A DNA stretch of 64,000 nucleotides. It comes from Morella rubra (lineage: Eukaryota > Streptophyta > Magnoliopsida > Fagales > Myricaceae). The position numbers and the translations under genes are program-made. The stretch is from contig CM025856.1 in the NCBI GenBank assembly GCA_003952965.2, positions 26,141,005 through 26,205,004 on the forward strand. The letters are read 5' to 3'. The stretch's first letter is position 1. Every line of letters starts with the position of its first letter. Shown here in pieces: positions 53,220 through 64,000 of this stretch. Under the pieces are notes generated by a model, which worked only from the letters and a program-made list of their open reading frames with translations, was not told the origin of the DNA and ran no database searches.

Positions 53220-54690
53220 ATGGAAAGACAAGGTGATGGAACGTGCATAAAGAAAGGGCCGTGGACTGCTGAGGAGGACGAGGTACTGCTGAATTACGTG
53301 AACGAGCACGGTCCAAGAGATTGGAGCTCCATTCGATCCAAAGGATTGTTGCCGAGAACCGGGAAATCATGCCGGCTTAGATGGGTTAATAAGCTGAGAC
53401 CCAACTTGAAGACGTAAGTTGGTTGCTGATACTTTTTCTCTCTAGTTCTTTGGAAAGTATAACGAACACAAGTTTTCCAAGTTAAGGTTCTGCAAATTTT
53501 AAACTTCCTTGCGAAGTGATAGACGTTACTTGTATATGATCGATTAATGCATGCAAGTCATCGTAACTGAGATTGGCTACAGTTTCTACATGGGAAGTAA
53601 TTGGTTAAAGAGGAAGTTGCTGATGCCAATTCCCTGATGGGTAACTCACTAGATTTTCTGAGAAGTCTATTTTTGGGGCTTTCGAGGAATGCATTTTTTA
53701 ATTTTTGCCTCGTATGTTAGTTTATATATATGCTTATGTAGCTGATGAAAAAAGAATGTTTCTTTCTAAGAGAACGCATAGTGGATGCAAGTTTTCCGCA
53801 GAGGAAGAGAGGGTGGTCATAGAATTGCAGGCCCATTTTGGGAACAAGTGGGCGAAAATCGCTACCTATTTGTCGGGAAGAACTGATAATGATGTGAAGA
53901 ATTTCTGGAGTACAAGACGGAAAAGGCTGGAAAGGATTTTGCAAACTTCACCACCAAATTCACAGCAAAACAAAGGGAAAGATCCTGTTTTCCATGAACT
54001 GCCAATCCTTGAGGTATAGGAAATTCTAAAGATTCACCATGTTTTCAGGTGAATTTGATTTCAACTTTTTTACTTTTCTGATCTCACGGATTTGTACTCT
54101 TCTGACTTTTGGACAAGACTTTTGTGGTGTTGATATGCAAATCTTCAATCGTGTATAGTATTGATCAGAATAGCATAACTTTTCAGGTGCCAGCATGCGG
54201 CTTCACTGCAATGCAGGAAGGTTCGCCGTCCGGTAAGAATCAGTGCCTACCTCTTTATCCAGAAAGCTCCGAAGAGTACAAGATGATGGGACTGCCAGGT
54301 TTGGTGAGGTCCAACTCGCAAACTTTGGAAGCAGACCTTCCTGCACTTGAGACCATATCCATGCAAATGGTACGACCCTTTGAATCCGTTTCAGATTGCC
54401 CTTTCTCTCAGCCGCAACTGGACCTCTCACTCATACCTGAATGCGAGGAGCTCGCCATAGAGCCCTGTGATCTCAACTTCCTGGACATGTTCAAGCAAGC
54501 AGAACATTTAGAAGCAGAAACCGGTCCGAAATCCGTGACCAGCATACCACCTATGGGACTAAAGGACAATGCCTTCAATGCAAAACAGGGTGGAGCTGAA
54601 GCTCCTCCAAGCCCTGACAGTTTCTTTGATGACTTTTCACCTGAGATGTTTGATTACCTTGAACCCCTTCCAAGCTCTTCAGGGTTATAA
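53220..54690 (+). CDS. DUO1: R2R3-MYB transcription factor DUO1 (male germline)
   Basis: Three exons, 53220-53413, 53782-54013 and 54187-54690, give 309 residues. ATG 53220 is chosen because it begins directly before the R2 repeat (KKGPWTAEEDEVLLNYV, DWSSIRSKGLL, GKSCRLRWVNKLRPNLK). R3 starts in exon 2 (GCKFSAEEERVVIELQAHFG, NKWAKIATYL, GRTDNDVKNFWSTRRKRL). WVNKLRPNLK and GCKFSAEEER are DUO1 hallmarks rather than general R2R3-MYB sequence. The acidic C-terminal motif SFFDDFSPEMFDYLEPLP matches the DUO1 activation region. In Arabidopsis (At3g60460) it drives generative-cell division and sperm-gene expression in pollen; the same role is inferred. A miR159-like site overlaps codons for WSSIRSK in exon 1. 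The intron falls between R2 and R3. Confidence 0.95.
53322..53342 (+). promoter_or_regulatory. miR159 target site in DUO1 coding sequence
   Basis: The 21-nt site begins TGGAGCTCCATTCG and ends ATCCAAA. Against the miR159 consensus I count 18 Watson-Crick pairs, two G:U pairs (site positions 2 and 14) and one mismatch (position 10). The cleavage-centre positions 11-12 are paired. DUO1 is a known miR159 target in Arabidopsis. The site lies in codons for the conserved WSSIRSK segment, so protein constraint also contributes to its sequence. Confidence 0.85.
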
Positions 54691-55625
54691 ATTATCGGTG
54701 GCAGTTTCAGCTCTGTGTCTTGTCGTAACAGAAAACGACTCTCCCAGACGTACTGCTTGCATACTTGTCCTATGCCAAAGACTTTGTTCAATTATTAGAG
54801 GATACCACCGCTCTTTCCTATCACATTTATGCTTGATAGGCCTTCATTTGTTTTATGAATACATCGAAAATTTTATCCTTTGGTTACGCCAGGCACGATA
54901 CCTTCATTGCACATTTCCTTATTATTTGAGGAACCCCTGAAGTACAAAGAATATTCTTGCAGCAACAGAGGTCGTTTGGGTATGACGAAAAACTGAAGAA
55001 ATTGTTATCATCAAGAGAGCCATTTTCTGACGACTGAGAGAGAGAGAGAGAGAGGGAGGGAGGGAAAGGTAAAAAAAAAAAAAGGAACGCTTTTCTTTTT
55101 TACAAGAAAATTCACCATTCAATCATATAAATGTGATTCTATTACTTCTGTCTAATATGTAATACTCACAAAACTTGAAAATCATTGATCCAACAGCAAT
55201 CACACGACAAGTAGATGATCACTACCAACTGCAATCCCATGATAAAGCTTTCGCAGCTATAAAGCCTGGATTTGTAAGGCAGTGAACTGATTAAACCTCT
55301 GAAGACACAACGTGTGGCCTGAATTTGTAATGCATTAAGCATTGAACTGACTAATCTTCCGAGATATGCATGTAGTGCTTCCATTCCTCAGCCGGTGATG
55401 GCAAAATCAAATCTTGTAAATCCAAGTTTTAATTCTCCCTAATCATTAAAGCATCAAGACCAATACACAGTAACCCCTCCATTTCTAGGGAAGAACATAA
55501 TATCTCCTACCCAACAATCATCATCACAACCAGATTATTTATTCCACCTGAAAAAATAACTGGTCATGCTACATGCTATTCAACTCAACAAACCCACGAT
55601 GTAGGGGGGAATGAGTCATTCTAAG
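54691..55625. other. Convergent spacer, DUO1 and RhoGAP 3' ends
   Basis: This should contain both 3' UTRs, since DUO1 and the RhoGAP gene point towards each other. A GA run at 55036-55054 and an A run at about 55070-55083 are the only notable features; no gene is seen. Confidence 0.5.
55036..55054. repeat. GA microsatellite downstream of DUO1
   Basis: GA dinucleotide run of about nine units, grading into GGGA repeats and then an A run. Confidence 0.93.
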
Positions 55626-58600
55626 TCATCTCCAAATAGTCTCATTTGCATCCGTGAAAATTGCGTTGTGATGTTCTATGAGACACTGAACAACCTCAAT
55701 AGCACCAAAGTCAACCGGCATGCCATCGTCCAAGGGAATGGGAGAGGACGCATCAATAGATTCACCCTCCTCTGTGCCCACAAGAGGTTAAGAAAACAGA
55801 AAGCAAAGCATAAGAGACTACTAATTCAAACAAAAATTTTTCTTAGCATAACATGTTCCCATTATGCTATATTTTACAAGGCGAGTAAAAGACCCTTACT
55901 AGTAAGTTTAACAAATAAGTGATGAATATGTAAATCCCCAAACTGTGCGAACTAAGACTACTCACCAGCAAGCATATCCCTCGGTGGAGGATCCAAGTTC
56001 TTGGAAGGACCTTTGGACGGTTGACTCCAATATCTCCTATAAAACTCTGGTTTGCATTCCTTCTGCCAAATAATAACAGGGGCCATTTCCATGGCAAGGC
56101 TTCGAGCATCCATCTGTAGAGAAAGTTACGCAGCACTGAGAAAGCTTATGAGACTTATACCAACAAGATAAAAATTTAATGCACTGTAGCTCATTCAGTA
56201 AGATAATAGAATTTAAGAGAGAGAGAGAGAGAGAGAGAATCTGATAGGATGGCCATAACAAATTAGATGAAGAAAGCTGAAAATTGTCACATGAAATAAA
56301 AGCTGCAGATACCCACAACCAAAAGGTAAAACCTATAACTTCTTTCATTTTCAATGTCAGCATGGGGGACAAGTTAACCAACAAATGTCACGAGTCAATG
56401 AAGAATTCTCTATCTGAAACAGAGAAATAATAAACGAAAAGTAGTTTTATTTGAACATCAAATAATTTTTCCCTCATTAGTAATCCCAGGTGAGTCACAA
56501 GCAATTTTCAATCCAATATGGATGCCTTAAGTTCAGATGCTACATGATAAGCATTTCAAAAGTAACTTTCTCGACGTTTTCTGAATAGATCAGCTCATCT
56601 AGTGTCTCAAAAGCAGCCGAGAGTATTCCAATGTGCTAATCTAATGATGCTTTAAATGTTTCTTTGATGTTTTATCTTTACAAATAGAACTATAATGCGT
56701 AAAGAGGATGACAGTATAACCAACTGATCAGTCCAATGAATGGTGTGTGTAAAAAACACACGATTATCAAGAGAGACATTCATATCAAATAAGTAAATGC
56801 CTCAGTCCAATTGGGCACCCCAACCAACACAGATGACAGCAATGGTAACAACCTCAAGTAACAACAATGAGAGAGAGAAAGAGAGAGAGAGGATTCATGC
56901 CTTGTTTAGAAGCGACTTCTGGCTAACACGGAGTAACAAAGCAGTCATAAATTCCAGTGTCATGTAGTTTACAAGAGGAAGCCTCTTAAGTATGTTTCTC
57001 ATGGCGTGTATGCTAGAACGAGCACCTTTGATCTCGTTATAAAGCTCAAATGTAGTTAGTGGCTCAGGAAGGCTACCTAGGTAGCATTTAGCTAGAGCTG
57101 CTACATCAACTGGATTTACTCCCTCTGGTAATGACGCATTTGAATCTGTGATAAACATCTTATAGCATTAAATTGCAGCATTTAGTTTAAATATCATCCA
57201 CATTAATAAATGAAGACAACCGTGGATATACCTTGGTTGTATAATGACACCAATTGTTGAATGACCTTTTTATCTCCTTCAGACTTAAAAAGGTCTAGCG
57301 AGTTCAGTCCTTAAAATCAGAACAATAAACAAGTAATTCCCTGAACTGAAATGCAAATAAAATTGTACTTTATGCTCCATAACAATAAACCTCCTCTAAA
57401 TTCAATTACCCGATAAAACAAGATAATCTGCACATGTGACCAAAATATGGGGAATGGGCCTGCTCGATTGTTGCCGTTGCACGGTGACCTCAATTGGAAC
57501 TCCAAATACTAAAGAGAACAAAATTTATGAGTAGATATAGGGGCAAAATATCATTATACGGCACAGCAAGAAAGTTCTGTTGACACCTTGAACTACAATC
57601 CCTAATTAAACACAACCACAAATTATTAGAGATCTGCCAGTATAGATGTGATAATGTAGAGCAAGATTACAAAGCACCAAATGGTACATTGGGTGTTCCC
57701 ACCACAACCAAACCTAAGTGAATTACCCTATCAGGGATGACTCAACAACATGATAAACATCTCCAAAATCAAAAAACAGAGAAAATAATTTAACTATATC
57801 AGCCTCGTGAATCCAAAATAACAAAACATCTCCTAGTCAGGAAAAATTTTCAGGAATGGTCAATCTGTGTTCAAAAAACAATATGTAGTATGGAAAATCT
57901 TCCCAAATATGAAATACAATTTGACACGCTTAAAATCAACCAAATTTAGGTAACTTACCATCAGTGCTAGCAACTCCCTGCAGATGATGAAAACAACATC
58001 AGAGTTTGAAACTTATTAATTCGAAAAGAGAGAAGGAGGGAGGGAGAGAGTTATAGAGAGAAAGAGAAGAGAAAGAAAAAGTACAAGTCCCCTCTGATAC
58101 CTTCTGCCATCGTTCAATGTCAGTCAAGATAGTCTTGCTTTTTTGTGCAGTCTTCTTTGCCACCTGAAACAAACTCAGGATCTCATACCTATCAGCTATC
58201 ATATCTTGTCGATGACAAGCCTATTAAAGGCTGTGCAAACAAAGACAACATTAGCTGTCAAAATTCCTTGTCTTGCTCAACATTGAATCCCATACTATAA
58301 ATCATATGTATCGTATACATAAACACCGAATCACCAGAACTTATGTAGAAAGCTATCAAAAGCAATGTTAAAGAAAATCCAAAACTTAGGAAAATTGGAG
58401 AGATAACAAATCGTCTTCAATGAGGTTACTCTCACCCTAATTTCTATGCATTCCACAAGCTTATAGCTAGTATTCAATACCTTTCAATTGTAACAATTAC
58501 AGTATTGCGACCACAAACATGGTCATGCAATTTGACCATGTACGTGTAACCCATAACAACGGAAAAGGGACTCTAATCTGCTAGTATAACTGTTAGGCTT

Positions 58601-59785
58601 TTAATTTCTGCCTTAAACATTCCGAATTTCTAAGACCTCGCTCAGTGTAGGAAATTCTCCAACGTTTCAATAAGGCTCGCGCTAGGCATTCACCTTTTTG
58701 GCCCTCTTCGCTCCACCTAGCCTTGATTGGCTGATGGAAGTACCAAGGTGCGTCTAGTGGTATAAAAAGCATGACCCTATGCATTTGGTTTCTCACCCTT
58801 GTGTGAATGGCTGTCATAGCACTGTTCAATTAGGTTTAGTTCACTCAGAATATGACTCAAGTCATGAGACATGTGTGAGAGATACATCTCTACAACTGAC
58901 TTTAGGTATGGAGCTTGCGCGTAAAGTTTTTTTTTTCTGTAAGCTTGTGCGTAAAGTTACAACGTTACAATTCTGCTTCATTTATTTGCATTTGAGCCCC
59001 AATAGAAATCCCAAAGAGTGTTAACTGTGTGGATTTGAATATTTTGTTTTTCTCGAGTTGCTAGTTAAAGAAGCAATCCATCTAAAGGCCGCTAATATTG
59101 CTGAAATAGACAACAGAAAGTTTTGGTCTAGTAAACCATATCAAACAACTTCCAATATCAAAATGAAGTGGATACAGCTCAGAAATTTTCAGGCTTCAGA
59201 CAAAACAATGTCAGAAAATCACTCGGCTTGGTTTTAACTGTTATTATAATTAGTATCCTAGATGACTTCAACAAGAAAATTCGCATGGAAGTTTTGAACA
59301 GAAGGAACATGTAATGAAGTACCTAATAAGGTCCAAGAACTAGCCCTTTAGCTGAATTTACCTCTTCAACCTTGGTCTTCCCAATGACAACCTTGTCTTT
59401 TGTCTCTGAGACGCCCTTCCTCAGCAATGAACCAGTGGTGGCAGCGGCAGATATAAGACGTTCCTGGAAGGCATGTTTTGTCGATGGCTGCTGCAGAAGT
59501 GCCCATCGACTTTTCACCATTGTGCCAACGCGTTCTGCCGCATCATTGAAATTACCTTTGGCATCCTTCGCAACCTCCCCAACAAATGTCCCCGCTGACT
59601 GCCCGGCTTCTCTAAGCTTCACCCCTGCATTAAAAACTAATTTTAAACATCTAAAATAAAAGGGGGCAAGAAAAATAAATTACATAAACTTCTTACACGT
59701 GTACATACGTAAATCATTTCACACCTGAGGAAGAAAAGAAACCGTTAGCCTTGTCCTGCCACTGAGGCGTGACGGCGGAAGGCAT
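55626..59785 (-). CDS. Small plant Rho GTPase-activating-like protein (At5g61530 type)
   Basis: Nine exons on the minus strand: 59785-59725, 59624-59362, 58163-58101, 57977-57959, 57508-57410, 57309-57232, 57145-56901, 56113-55966, 55771-55626, in frame to 373 residues. The N terminus (MPSAVTPQWQDKANGFFSSS) and a helical region (about 20-130) precede a RhoGAP domain (about 136-320: PIPHILVTCADYLVLSG, LYNQDSNASLPEGVNPVD, SLPEPLTTFELYNEI, LLLRVSQKSLLNK). The position where RhoGAPs carry the catalytic arginine finger reads LFKSEG, so lysine (177) replaces arginine. A role on ROP/RAC GTPases is inferred; catalytic strength is doubtful. Exon 4 has only 19 nt. The intron after exon 7 begins with GC (AAG|GCATGA) rather than GT. 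From memory, At5g61530 keeps the same layout and lysine. Confidence 0.93.
56216..56238. repeat. GA microsatellite in RhoGAP intron
   Basis: GA run of about eleven units in the intron between exons 8 and 7, the GC-AG intron. A second GA-rich stretch (about 56870-56891) abuts its donor end. Confidence 0.93.
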
Positions 59786-60387
59786 TGAGCCAGTCGCAAT
59801 TTCCAGAATCGAACTCAAACGATTTACGGCTTAAGATTGTTCTGAATGCAGACCTGACCCACATATAAGAAGTGTAAATTGGAATTAGCCCAGCCAATGG
59901 AAGAGTAACAGTATGAGAGATTCAATTTTTTCTTTCTAAAAAAAATATGAAAAGTCCCATTAATTAGGCATTCTCTGGTCACCAAGGGAAAAATCAAAGT
60001 TTTTCGTTCTGATTAGTAAAAACTCATTGTTTAAGTACGCTTGGAGCTCAAAATTCGACCTTGCGACGTTGAGGCCATGCCATTTCCTCAGCAACCAAAA
60101 GAATTCATTTGAATACATAAAAAAAGTTTAAAAAAATTATTTAGATATTTATCAAGCAATACTTCTCCTCTAATCAAAATATCATACATAATGGACAGAG
60201 ACCAAAAACCTGGCAAGTAAAAGGAAAGAAAAAGAAATAAACCTAATTTTTTGAAAAGAAAAATAGGAAAATAATTTACCTGGTGTTCGAGGACCGATTG
60301 GAGAACTGCAAGAAGATTAGAGAGGGAGCATCGGCGAGTTCTTCAATTTCGAGAAAAAAAAGAAAGCCAGACGAAATTAGAGGGGAA

Positions 60388-60410
60388 AGAGAGAGAGAGA
60401 GAGAGAGAGA
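60388..60410. repeat. GA microsatellite upstream of RhoGAP start
   Basis: GA dinucleotide run of about eleven units, about 600 bp upstream of the RhoGAP ATG and likely in its leader. Confidence 0.93.
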
Positions 60411-60948
60411 CCAGTCTAACATTAAAAGTCGTTAGGAATTTAGGACGTAGTCATTCGCCGTAGGAACGTCGAAGAGCTTAGAACTTAGAGATTCTGTGCG
60501 ACTCGTTAGGAAAATAGTTGACGGCTCCAGCCAACAAAATAAAAGCACGTGGAGGTTTCTAAAATTCTAATGGTACAGGGGGATCACAATGACCACAATC
60601 CGTGTCTTGGACCTTTTGTGGGGTCGCGTGTGGAGTGTTCTGGCGGCCCTATGGGCTGCTCTCGAAAGTTCTGTGTTTATAGATAGTTTACTTAGAATAT
60701 GTTCGGTTAAAAAAAATTTTTAAAGATATTTTTGAATTTTTAGAATACAGAATATTTTACAACTAAACATTATTCTTAATATTATATAAAAATAATTAAA
60801 ACACGCATACTAAAAAAAGTTAACATCACCTAAAAATTTTCAAAACACAAAAAATTCTCAAAAAATACCACAACCGTACAACCTCTAAAGATCTGTCCCT
60901 ATCACTGAAATTAAAAATTCCAAATATAAAAAATCAAAAGAGGTTTTG

Positions 60949-60997
60949 ATTTTGAATTTAAAAAAGATTTTGAATGTTATTTTTTTAAATTCAAAAT
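60949..60997. repeat. Perfect 17-bp inverted repeat (hairpin)
   Basis: ATTTTGAATTTAAAAAA at 60949-60965 and its exact reverse complement at 60981-60997 are separated by 15 bases. It is AT-only apart from one G:C pair. It may be the centre of a decayed foldback element. Confidence 0.8.
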
Positions 60998-61352
60998 TAA
61001 GAATTTTGTAAAGTAATTTGGGAATAGAACTATGAAATCAACGAGAGAGGTAGTAACGAGATCAGGTAGCTGATCAATTATGGGAGGTATCGAAAAACAG
61101 AATTCCGGGAGACAACTTTATGGTATACCAACATTCCTATTAAATCTTGCAGCCGGATTGGGCTCTGTAAAAGAGTACTTCTGTTTTTCAGCGCAGTAAA
61201 CATCTCTCCCTAGAAAACAAGAGGGTGTTGGGATTAGGCCCAACGACCAGACAAGAGATGGGTAGGGGCCCCAGTACAAAAATTTCACATATGGACCAAT
61301 TTAGTGGCCCAATAAGAACCATCACAGCGGTTCCAATTCCATCTTGCTTTCC

Positions 61353-63620
61353 TCACTCACTTTGCGGCACGATTCTTTTCCAAAACCAGTGCTCCCTCCA
61401 CAATCTCACAATCTGTTCAATGGGCATATTCTTCGTCTCCGGCAATAGCAAGTACATAAATGCGGTCATCACCGCCACCCATACCGCAAAGAAGAAGAAA
61501 ATTCCCGCCCTGAGGCGGCAGAGCACAGCAAGGAAAGTTTGGGCGACTATGAAAGTGAAGATAAAGCTCACTGCCACAGTAATACTTTGCCCTGCTGATC
61601 GAATCTCCAGGGGAAAAATCTCACTTGGAACCAACCATCCCAGTGGACCCCATGACCACCCAAACCCAGCAACATACACGCATATCAAAAACAGAACCAA
61701 GTATGATGACCCTTTGTCAATGCCGCCATGGTCACCCAGTTTAGCTGCCAGAACTGCTCCAATCATAACTTGTGAGATGAACATTTGAATTCCCCCTATT
61801 GTGAACAAAGTTCTCCGGCCAAGTTTGTCGACAATAAACATCGATATGAAGGTTGAACCAGCACCGACAGTACCACTCATTACCGCAGACAACAGTGATG
61901 CGCTTTCTCCTAAACCAATCGTCCGAAATAGTACCGGTGCATAGAAGGCAATGACATTGATCCCTGTCACTTGCTGGAAGAACGGTATGGCTATTGCCAT
62001 TACAAGCTGTGGCCTATATTTTCTTTGTAAAATTTTCTGGAATGGGAGATCGATAGTTTTTGCCATCGAGCTTGCTCCGATGAGATCATCTAACTCTGCT
62101 TGGACATCATTGGTGCCTCGTACGCGTTGTAGCATTAGTCTGGCCTTTTGGTGGTCATTGCTGCGTTGGATTAGGCTGTTGGGTGTATCGGGGAGGAAAA
62201 TTGCACCTAACGTCAGAATTGAGCCTGGGACAGCCGCCAGTGCTAGAGAGACTCGCCAGCCCCAGCCTCCTTTGATCTTTTCGGTTCCGTAGTTGATGAG
62301 ATTAGCTGATAAAGCACCCATTCCAAGACTGAATTGAAAGCCATTGCTGAATGCTCCTCTGTATTTCGGTGGTGCCATTTCGGACAGATATAGGGGGACT
62401 GCCTGCAAAGACGAGCATAAAATGAAGGAAAAAACTGACAGCCATAACATCATTATCCAATAGAAAAACTTTTCTACTGAAACATGGAGATAAAAAGCTT
62501 CTGTTGAGACAACGCCATGAATAATCCGCGCGCTAATTGATTAGCTAGGCCGCCTTATGGTTTCTGTAACATGTCTATTGGGGTATATATCTAACGACAC
62601 ATTTCCTATTTCTAAAGGATTTTTTGTCCCTTGGCAGATTTCTTAAGGTAAGTGGTGAGAAGGAATCAACATTTCATCAGAACAGAGAAATGAAACTAAT
62701 AAAAAAATAGAGTTAAGGAAAGCTACCTGGTTTGCAAAACCAATCCCAACTCCAAGCAAGATGCGACCAAATATAAGCATGTAGACATTGAAAGCTGCAC
62801 CTCCTAGGACTGTACCCAAAAGGAATGAGGCGCCTCCTATAAGGATTGATGTCCTGCGTCCGAAAGTTTTGGTGATCGGGCCGGCGGCGAAGGACGCCAC
62901 AAGGCCAGCCAAGTAGAGTGAGGATGTGAAGGAAGTCAGCAGTTCGCTATCAAACTTGCAGTAATTGCTAATATTGGTATCCTTTTTCATCTTTCTGTAC
63001 GCATCTGGGAAGAATTTCTTGAGGAATGGGTCCATAGAGGTCACTCCACCTTCAAAATTATCGCACAGTAAGAATCCTACTCTGTTATTCCGTTCATGTT
63101 CGAATTAGACAAACTGTATGCGACATTTGGGTATTTGTCCACATCTCACAGTGCGAATCGGACAAAATCAGGGCAGAAGCCCATAAATACAAGTTCTCTC
63201 TTTATCCCAATCACTCGTGCTGTTTACAACCCCCATTAAACTTTGAACACTTTGGGCAAAATCTATACACAAACGCTTTTGTTTTAAGTTGCTTCGAATC
63301 CACACATTCTGGATAGACTAGACACCTCGTTTCTTACCTCAATATCATACCAAAGATACAATGAATGGAACTGGGACATATATAGCAGATAAATTCTGAA
63401 AGATTTAATGTTGAATATAATGGGTCGAGTGTCTCTGTGGATTGCTACCTCAGAAAGATTAAGCCATGAACTATGTACCATTAGACGAACCTGAAATTCC
63501 AATATCATAGCCGAAGATAACACCTCCCATGGCAGCCATCATACAAGATAGGACGACAAATCGGGTGATCCTCCCATTGTACTGGCCGCCTTCGCTCGTT
63601 ACTGCTAACCCGGCTGCCAT
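61353..63620 (-). CDS. STP3: STP-type proton/hexose symporter
   Basis: Three exons on the minus strand: 63620-63491, 63049-62727 and 62402-61353, in frame to 500 residues, the normal length for plant sugar transport proteins. Twelve membrane helices of the major facilitator fold are expected. Key signatures are [17 protein letters not shown] with proton-coupling Asp39, [48 protein letters not shown] (sugar pocket), [27 protein letters not shown] and [12 protein letters not shown]. Cys74 and Cys446 match the pair that forms the lid disulfide in the STP10 structure. It should import glucose and related monosaccharides with protons across the plasma membrane. The symbol rests on family and on position next to the RhoGAP gene, as for At5g61520 (STP3) in Arabidopsis from memory; another STP is possible. 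Confidence 0.94.
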
Positions 63621-64000
63621 GGCCTTCTCCAAGCTTACTCACGCGCAAGAAAAAAGATAGAGGTCGAGCATAAAAGCAGTCTTTCTTGACTGGGAGTGGT
63701 AGAGAAAATATCAATCAAATATATATTAAAAGCTATTGTCTGGACTTCCCAGAATCACGTGGGATTGAAAACAGAGGTAGGGAGGACGCACGTTTGACGT
63801 CTTTCGGGAGACATGTCATATTGTAAAATCAAGCACGACCAGTTGCCTTACCCGTATGTTGTCAGAATAAAGGTACAAGCTTTTGGGAGGAAAATATATC
63901 CTGCAAGGATTGGGTGGCACTTACAGCTAGGTAGAAATAATTCAGCGAAAGTTTGCTCTTTGGATAGATACACGCTTCTCAGAAAAAAAGGATACGGTTT
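63621..64000. other. STP promoter region
   Basis: Upstream of the STP start codon. It has no gene and no clear repeat. It should contain the STP 5' UTR and core promoter, truncated by the window edge. Confidence 0.5.

Larger units (their letters stand above)
59786..61352. other. RhoGAP promoter and STP 3' flank
   Basis: The left part should hold the RhoGAP leader: a GA run at 60388-60410 sits in what looks like the 5' UTR or first leader intron. The middle is AT-rich, with a perfect 17-bp inverted repeat at 60949-60997 and an ATGTTCGGTTAAAA word (60699) like the ends of the element at 42857. The right part is the probable STP 3' UTR. No gene is seen. Confidence 0.5.

Noticed and set aside
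52879..53370. 163-residue minus-strand frame across the DUO1 start
   Set aside because: It is the antisense shadow of DUO1 exon 1 and its leader; composition is low-complexity and no domain is seen.

Overview
The window is nuclear DNA from a flowering plant, most likely a dicot. The genes have many short, AT-rich GT-AG introns, and the products are plant families: subtilase, VSP-type acid phosphatase, USP-kinase-U-box protein, ceramide kinase, DUO1-type MYB and STP sugar transporter. The species cannot be named from the sequence. No organellar, bacterial or CRISPR-like material was seen. Exon models were built by hand from reading frames, splice dinucleotides and family similarity. Nine of the ten gene models close with no frame conflict.

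Layout: 1-978 is the 3' end of a decayed LINE. 3232-6652 (-) is a complete secreted subtilase with 10 exons. 9408-12223 (+) is a HAD class IIIB acid phosphatase. 18154-20047 (+) is a membrane-anchored receptor-like pseudokinase. 22360-29430 (-) is a USP-kinase-U-box protein that carries a LINE fragment in one intron. 34947-42546 (-) is ceramide kinase (ACD5-type, 13 exons), whose tenth exon is two bases out of frame. 44623-47768 (-) is an isoaspartyl peptidase/asparaginase. 49877-51034 (+) is an intronless F-box protein. 53220-54690 (+) is the male-germline MYB DUO1 with a miR159-type site. 55626-59785 (-) is a small RhoGAP protein lacking the arginine finger. 61353-63620 (-) is an STP-type proton/hexose symporter.

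The gene order is informative. As I recall the Arabidopsis map, the acid phosphatase, U-box kinase and ceramide kinase correspond to neighbours around At5g51260-At5g51290. STP3, RhoGAP, asparaginase, U-box kinase and pseudokinase correspond to neighbours around At5g61520-At5g61570. These are two duplicated segments of chromosome 5. The window holds both sets in one line, as expected of an unduplicated or unfractionated version of that block, with the F-box gene and DUO1 lying between asparaginase and RhoGAP.

The genes do not form one pathway. The spacers hold many short AT-rich inverted-repeat elements (MITE-like), GA microsatellites and poly(A/T) tracts. The points most worth checking are the two apparent one-base losses in ceramide kinase, the miR159 site in DUO1, the merged synteny block, a GC-AG intron with a 19-nt micro-exon in the RhoGAP gene, and the nested inverted-repeat elements.
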